From: Mycolicibacterium chubuense | GTDB lineage: Bacteria > Actinomycetota > Actinomycetes > Mycobacteriales > Mycobacteriaceae | NCBI RefSeq assembly: GCF_001044255.1 | Contig: NZ_JYNX01000038.1 | Coordinates: 61,373-125,372, forward strand | Reading direction: 5' to 3' | DNA: 64,000 nucleotides | In this document: piece after piece, positions 60,118-64,000 of the stretch | Position numbering within the stretch: position 1 is the stretch's first letter | Layout: each line of letters opens with the position of its first letter | Translations under genes and position numbers: made by a program | The notes under the pieces: model-generated | Seen by the model: only the letters and a program-made list of their open reading frames with translations | Told to the model about the DNA's origin: nothing | Database searches by the model: none

Positions 60118-62171
60118 GGCAGCCCTCCCGCGTTGGTGGGAGCGGCGGCCAGTTCGCCGTCCTGCAGGTGCAAGGTGCGCGGGCAGAGGTCCTCCAACCC
60201 CGCGAAGTCGTGCGAGATCACCACGACGGTCAACCCGTGCCGCCGGCGCAGGTCCTCGAGCAGCCGCAGCAATCCGCGCGCCGAGGCCGCATCCAGGCCG
60301 GCCAGCGGCTCGTCGAGGATCAGCGCCCGGGGCGAGCGGGCCAGCAGTCCGGCCAGCACGACGCGCCGCATCTGGCCGCCACTGAGTTGGTCGATGCGGC
60401 GTGAGGCCAGCGTCGGGTCCAGCCCGACGGTGTTGAGAGCCTCGGTGACCTTGGCCTGGTCGTACATCGAGAAGCCGGCCGACGACGCGATCTCCAGCGC
60501 GACGTGGCTGCGCATCAGCTGCAGCCGGGCCGCCTGGAACGAGATCGCCACGCCGCCAACCTGTTCGGACACCGGTGCGCCGTCGAGCAGGCACTCCCCG
60601 ACGGTCGGCACGGTGAGCCCGGCCATGATCCACGCGAGCGTCGACTTGCCCGAGCCGTTGAGCCCGTGAATCAGCACGCCGTCGCCCTCGTGCACGGAGA
60701 AGTCGATTCCGCTCAGCGCCGTCTTCGCCCACGGCGTGTCGTAGCCGTACACGTGACCGACTCCGCGCAGTTCCAGTACCGGTCGCCCGGCAGGACGATC
60801 CGGGGCTGTCGAGGCCACCGGCACCTCGGCGGTCTCGACCATCTCCGGGTCGGCGAGGTTGTCGGCGCTGGCGCCGTTGCCGCTCAGCGTGACCGTGCGG
60901 TCGGCGGCCTCGGCCTCGTCGTTGTAGTGCGTGATGTGCACCAGCGCGGTGCGGTGCCGGCGGGTCAGCCCGGACAGCACCGACATCAGACCCTCGCGGC
61001 CGTCCTGGTCCACCATGCTGGTCACCTCGTCGGCGATCAGCAGTGCGGGCTCACGCGCCAGCGCGCCGGCCACGGCGAGGCGCTGCAGTTCACCGCCGGA
61101 GAGCCCACCGGTGTCGCGCTCGCCGAATCCGTCGAGGCCGACCTCGCCGAGCAGCCGGTCGACGTCGATCGACGTCCCCGGCGGCAGGCCCCACACCACG
61201 TCGTCGGCGACGCGCGTGCCCAGCACCTGGCTCTCGGGATGCTGCATCACCACCGCGGTGCCGCCGGTGCGGCCCAACCCGACCGCCCCGGGCCGCTGCA
61301 CCGTCCCCGCGGTCGGCTCGCGGCCGGAGAGCACCAGCATGAGCGTGGTCTTGCCCGAGCCGTTGGCCCCGGTGACGGCGACGTGTTCGCCCGGCTGCAC
61401 CGTCATCGACACCGGACCCAGCGCGTCCTGGGCCGACGACGGGTACCGGAACCGGACGTCGTGCAGCTGCAACGGCACCGGGCCGACCGGCCCGTCGCCG
61501 ATCGGCGTCTCCAACTTGTGCACGTCGGGAACCCCGACCAGGCGTGTCATCACGCGCGACAGCGCCCACCAGCCGACGAGGCTGACCCACAGGATGGTGC
61601 CCACGCCGATCGCGAACAACAGGATCGGCCAGTAGTGCAGCGCGGTCGCGAAGTCGGCCTTGAGCCGCTCGGCGGCCCCCTCCAACTGCGGCACCCGGGC
61701 CATGATGGCGGCCACTCCGTCCACGTTGGCCGTCATCGAATCGAAGATCAGGTGTCGCAACCGGCTCAGCACCGTCAGCGCGGCGACGGCGAACACGCCG
61801 AACGCCGCGCCGGCCACCACCGAGGAGGCGACCACCGTCGGCGTGCCGCGTCCGCGGCGTTTGACGATGCCGGTCAGCCCCCCGATGTAGGCGCAGTTGA
61901 CGACGGTCATGAAGCCGCCCATGCCGGCGATGAGGAAGGCCACCAGACCGCCCGCCACCGTGGCGGTGATGAGCACCCGCAGCCGGTACCGGTAGGCCAG
62001 CAGACCCATCGGGACGGTGCCCAGCAGGGAGAGTCCGGCCGCGAAGGGCACGACGACGGCGATGATCGCGATGGCCGCGCACAGCGCCGCCATCACCGAG
62101 GCCTGAGCCAGTTCGACCGGCTGCAGGGAACCCGACCGTCGCGGGGTGCGCTGCGGGCCGGCCGTGGTCAT
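60114..62171 (-). CDS. ECF-type transporter fusion: membrane domain plus two ATPase domains
   Basis: A 685-aa fusion. The N-terminal 220 residues hold about six helices ([20 protein letters not shown] and others) resembling an S-component/DUF2232 domain. Two ABC ATPase domains follow: Walker A GANGSGKT (about residue 268), LSGGELQRL and Walker B; then GLNGSGKS (about 503), LSGGQMRRV and ILDEP. The first domain shows IADEV where DEP is usual. With EcfT it would make a complete importer from two genes. ATG 62171 is the first Met. This Rv2326c-type arrangement is conserved in mycobacteria; its substrate is unknown. Confidence 0.86.
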   Translation of the reverse strand: MTTAGPQRTPRRSGSLQPVELAQASVMAALCAAIAIIAVVVPFAAGLSLLGTVPMGLLAYRYRLRVLITATVAGGLVAFLIAGMGGFMTVVNCAYIGGLTGIVKRRGRGTPTVVASSVVAGAAFGVFAVAALTVLSRLRHLIFDSMTANVDGVAAIMARVPQLEGAAERLKADFATALHYWPILLFAIGVGTILWVSLVGWWALSRVMTRLVGVPDVHKLETPIGDGPVGPVPLQLHDVRFRYPSSAQDALGPVSMTVQPGEHVAVTGANGSGKTTLMLVLSGREPTAGTVQRPGAVGLGRTGGTAVVMQHPESQVLGTRVADDVVWGLPPGTSIDVDRLLGEVGLDGFGERDTGGLSGGELQRLAVAGALAREPALLIADEVTSMVDQDGREGLMSVLSGLTRRHRTALVHITHYNDEAEAADRTVTLSGNGASADNLADPEMVETAEVPVASTAPDRPAGRPVLELRGVGHVYGYDTPWAKTALSGIDFSVHEGDGVLIHGLNGSGKSTLAWIMAGLTVPTVGECLLDGAPVSEQVGGVAISFQAARLQLMRSHVALEIASSAGFSMYDQAKVTEALNTVGLDPTLASRRIDQLSGGQMRRVVLAGLLARSPRALILDEPLAGLDAASARGLLRLLEDLRRRHGLTVVVISHDFAGLEDLCPRTLHLQDGELAAAPTNAGGLP

Positions 62172-62246
62172 TTCACGATTCTGCCAGCCCGTCCGCGGAC
62201 CCGACGCCCGGCATGTGACCGCTGCCACGGCACGGACGGTGGAATA

Positions 62247-62261
62247 CATAGGAATTCTATG
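62247..62261. promoter_or_regulatory. MarR operator-like palindrome
   Basis: CATAGGAATTCTATG is a 15-bp palindrome with one mismatched pair, ending 5 nt before ATG 62267. Its position over the start region suggests autorepression of the MarR gene. Confidence 0.6.
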
Positions 62262-62266
62262 GAACT

Positions 62267-62716
62267 ATGGCGGTCATGTCCTCGACACTCGGTGCAGACC
62301 TGCTCTCGGTGGTGGCGCGGCTCAACCGGCTGGCCAACCAGCGGGTGCGGATGCCGATCCCGTTCGCCCAGGCCCGACTGCTCTCCACCATCGAGGACCG
62401 GGGCGAGGCGCGCATTTCCGACCTCGCCGCGCTGGACCACTGCTCGCAGCCCACCATGACCACCCAGGTGCGTCGCCTCGAGGACGCCGGCATGGTGACC
62501 CGGACCGCGGACCCGCAGGATGCGCGGGCCGTGCTGATCAAGATCACCCCCGAGGGGAAGAAGGCGCTGCGCCAGGCCCGGGCCGATCGCGGCGCCGCCG
62601 TCGATCCCTATCTGGAACGCCTCAGCGAGGCCGACCGCGAGCGCCTCACCGAGGCGGTTGACGTCATGCGTCGCCTGATCACCGACGCCACCTCCCCCCG
62701 CACCACCGCACGCTAA
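62267..62716 (+). CDS. MarR-family transcriptional regulator
   Basis: A 149-aa winged-helix regulator: dimerisation helices at both ends, recognition region DLAALDHCSQPTMTTQVRRLEDAGMV and wing RTADPQDARAVLIKITPEG. The start is ATG 62267 (MAVMSSTLG), with ATG 62276 possible. It stops 26 bp before the MFS gene and probably represses both through the adjacent palindrome. It corresponds to Rv2327 by position (recalled). Confidence 0.88.
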   Translation: MAVMSSTLGADLLSVVARLNRLANQRVRMPIPFAQARLLSTIEDRGEARISDLAALDHCSQPTMTTQVRRLEDAGMVTRTADPQDARAVLIKITPEGKKALRQARADRGAAVDPYLERLSEADRERLTEAVDVMRRLITDATSPRTTAR

Positions 62717-62742
62717 ATCGTCCGAAAGGAGTGGTTCGCCCC

Positions 62743-64000
62743 ATGTGGCGCCAACCCAAGGCCGTCTGGGCCGTCGCGTTCGCTTCCGTCGTCGCCTTCA
62801 TGGGGATCGGTCTCGTCGACCCGATCCTCAAGCCGATCGCCGACAACCTCAACGCCTCGCCGTCGCAGGTCTCCCTGCTGTTCACCAGCTACATGGCGGT
62901 GATGGGGGTGGCGATGCTGATCACCGGCGTGGTGTCCAGCCGCATCGGCCCCAAGCGCACGCTGCTGATCGGCCTGGTGATCATCATCGCCGGCGCCGGG
63001 CTGGCCGGCATGTCGGACACCGTGATGGGCATCGTCGGCTGGCGGGCGCTGTGGGGCCTGGGCAACGCGCTGTTCATCGCGACGGCCCTGGCGACGATCG
63101 TCAACTCCGCCCGCGGCTCGGTCGCCCAGGCGATCATCCTGTACGAGGCCGCCCTGGGCCTCGGCATCGCCGTCGGTCCCCTGGTCGGCGGAGTACTCGG
63201 TGAGATCTCCTGGCGTGGGCCGTTTTTCGGTGTCTCGGTGCTGATGGCCGTCGCGCTGCTGGTCACCACGTTCCTGCTGCCGTCGACCCCGCCCGCCGCG
63301 CGGGCCACGACGCTGGCCGACCCCTTCCGGGCGCTGGCACACCGCGGACTGCTGGGGGTCGCGACGACCGCGCTGCTGTACAACTTCGGCTTCTTCACGC
63401 TGCTCGCGTTCACCCCGTTCCCCCTTGACATGGGCGCCAAAGAGATCGGCCTGATCTTCTTCGGCTGGGGTCTGGCGCTCGCCTTCACGTCCGTGTTCGT
63501 CGCGCCGCGTCTGCAGCACCGCTTCGGCACCGTGCGGACGCTGGTCATCAACCTGCTGCTGATGACGGCCACACTCGCCGCGATGGCGGTGTGGACCGAG
63601 CACAAGCCGGTGCTGGCCGCGTGCGTGGTGGTGGCAGGTCTGTGGATCGGCATCAACAACACCCTGATCACCGAGACGGTCATGAAAGCGGCCCCGGTGG
63701 AACGCGGTGTCGCCTCAGCGGCCTACAGCTTCATGCGCTTCGGTGGTGCCGCGGTGGCGCCGTGGCTGGCCGGTGTCCTCGGCGAGCAGGTCAGCGTGCA
63801 CCTGCCGTTCTGGGTCGGCGCGGGCGCGGTGCTGCTGGCCGCGGTGGTGCTGACGACGACGCGGACGCACCTGAGCCACATCGACGACGAGGAGACCGAG
63901 CTCGACGAGCTCACCGCCGAGGCGCGCGGCCGTCGGGTATCGCACCGATCTGCACCTCGAGGTCGGCGCCCGGGCAGAATGCGCGCAGCGCGTCGGTCTC
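62743..64000 (+). CDS. MFS efflux transporter (partial, runs off window)
   Basis: The frame is open from ATG 62743 to the window end (419 residues, no stop). Twelve-helix MFS architecture is seen, with helix 1 (AVAFASVVAFMGIGLVDPILKPIADNL), the motif SRIGPKRTLLIG between helices 2 and 3, and motif C GIAVGPLVGGVLGEISW in helix 5, typical of drug:H+ antiporters. An AAAGGAG ribosome site precedes the ATG. MarR control suggests efflux of a drug or phenolic. The acidic C-tail (DDEETELDELTAEARG) indicates the stop is close beyond the window. Confidence 0.87.
   Translation, partial: MWRQPKAVWAVAFASVVAFMGIGLVDPILKPIADNLNASPSQVSLLFTSYMAVMGVAMLITGVVSSRIGPKRTLLIGLVIIIAGAGLAGMSDTVMGIVGWRALWGLGNALFIATALATIVNSARGSVAQAIILYEAALGLGIAVGPLVGGVLGEISWRGPFFGVSVLMAVALLVTTFLLPSTPPAARATTLADPFRALAHRGLLGVATTALLYNFGFFTLLAFTPFPLDMGAKEIGLIFFGWGLALAFTSVFVAPRLQHRFGTVRTLVINLLLMTATLAAMAVWTEHKPVLAACVVVAGLWIGINNTLITETVMKAAPVERGVASAAYSFMRFGGAAVAPWLAGVLGEQVSVHLPFWVGAGAVLLAAVVLTTTRTHLSHIDDEETELDELTAEARGRRVSHRSAPRGRRPGRMRAARRS

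Noticed and set aside
60504-62459. 651-aa plus-strand frame opposite the ECF ATPase fusion
   Set aside because: It is antisense to two well-conserved ATPase domains and has no start signal or domain of its own.

Overview
The window is GC-rich actinobacterial chromosome, most likely from a fast-growing Mycobacterium (Mycolicibacterium). The evidence is the kasA-kasB-accD6 mycolate cluster, an mscR-type mycothiol-dependent dehydrogenase, a 13E12-type HNH protein, a PGRS-like glycine-rich tract, an L,D-transpeptidase, very high third-position GC, and many starts preceded only by a TAnnnT box 5-8 nt upstream (leaderless transcripts). From memory, gene order at both ends resembles M. tuberculosis Rv2245-Rv2260 and Rv2313c-Rv2327; the middle is largely accessory. 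No CRISPR array, rRNA or intact insertion sequence was seen.

Layout. 1-3.6 kb: the end of kasA, then kasB and accD6 (FAS-II elongation and malonyl-CoA supply for mycolic acids), closed by a perfect 21-bp inverted repeat. 3.6-8.3 kb: glpD and a TetR gene divergent from an alkyl-DHAP-synthase-like flavoprotein and a diacylglycerol kinase, a glycerolipid block. 8.3-13.3 kb: DUF3145 protein, serine hydrolase, methyltransferase, TPR/LuxR regulator and ring-cleavage dioxygenase, all leftward. 13.4-15.1 kb: mscR with a metallo-beta-lactamase-fold hydrolase (formaldehyde/NO detoxification). 15-19.5 kb: a membrane protein, a SABATH-like methyltransferase, a DAP-dehydrogenase-like enzyme, a DUF4185 protein with no normal start codon and a secreted protein. 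19.6-24.6 kb: a complete oligopeptide ABC importer with a fused double ATPase. 24.6-32.6 kb: SDR, two TetR genes, a P450 with an overlapping partner, an HNH protein, and a Rieske oxygenase/reductase-like pair with a divergent TetR. 32.6-41.9 kb: AzlCD, an Asp-nucleophile hydrolase, a large M4 metalloprotease, an aldo/keto reductase, a PhoD-like phosphatase, a POT transporter and a DUF427 protein.

42.3-46.3 kb holds a tightly coupled leftward set: lipoprotein, S53 sedolisin protease, polytopic zinc-ribbon membrane protein, single-pass membrane protein and mini zinc-ribbon protein. This is the best candidate here for an undescribed envelope system. 46.6-49 kb is a secreted PGRS-like/GH5 endoglycoceramidase-like fusion. 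49.7-50.7 kb is a decayed region with an 18-bp perfect palindrome and a sigma-factor remnant. 50.8-53.2 kb carries a class III cyclase, an L,D-transpeptidase and a DedA protein. At 54.0-55.4 kb a 25-bp copy of a tRNA 3' end and the intact tRNA bracket a single oxidoreductase gene, a probable integration scar. The right end has an AhpD-like protein, a TldE/TldD pair, an ECF-type transporter (EcfT plus a membrane/double-ATPase fusion), a MarR regulator with an obvious operator, and an MFS transporter running off the window.
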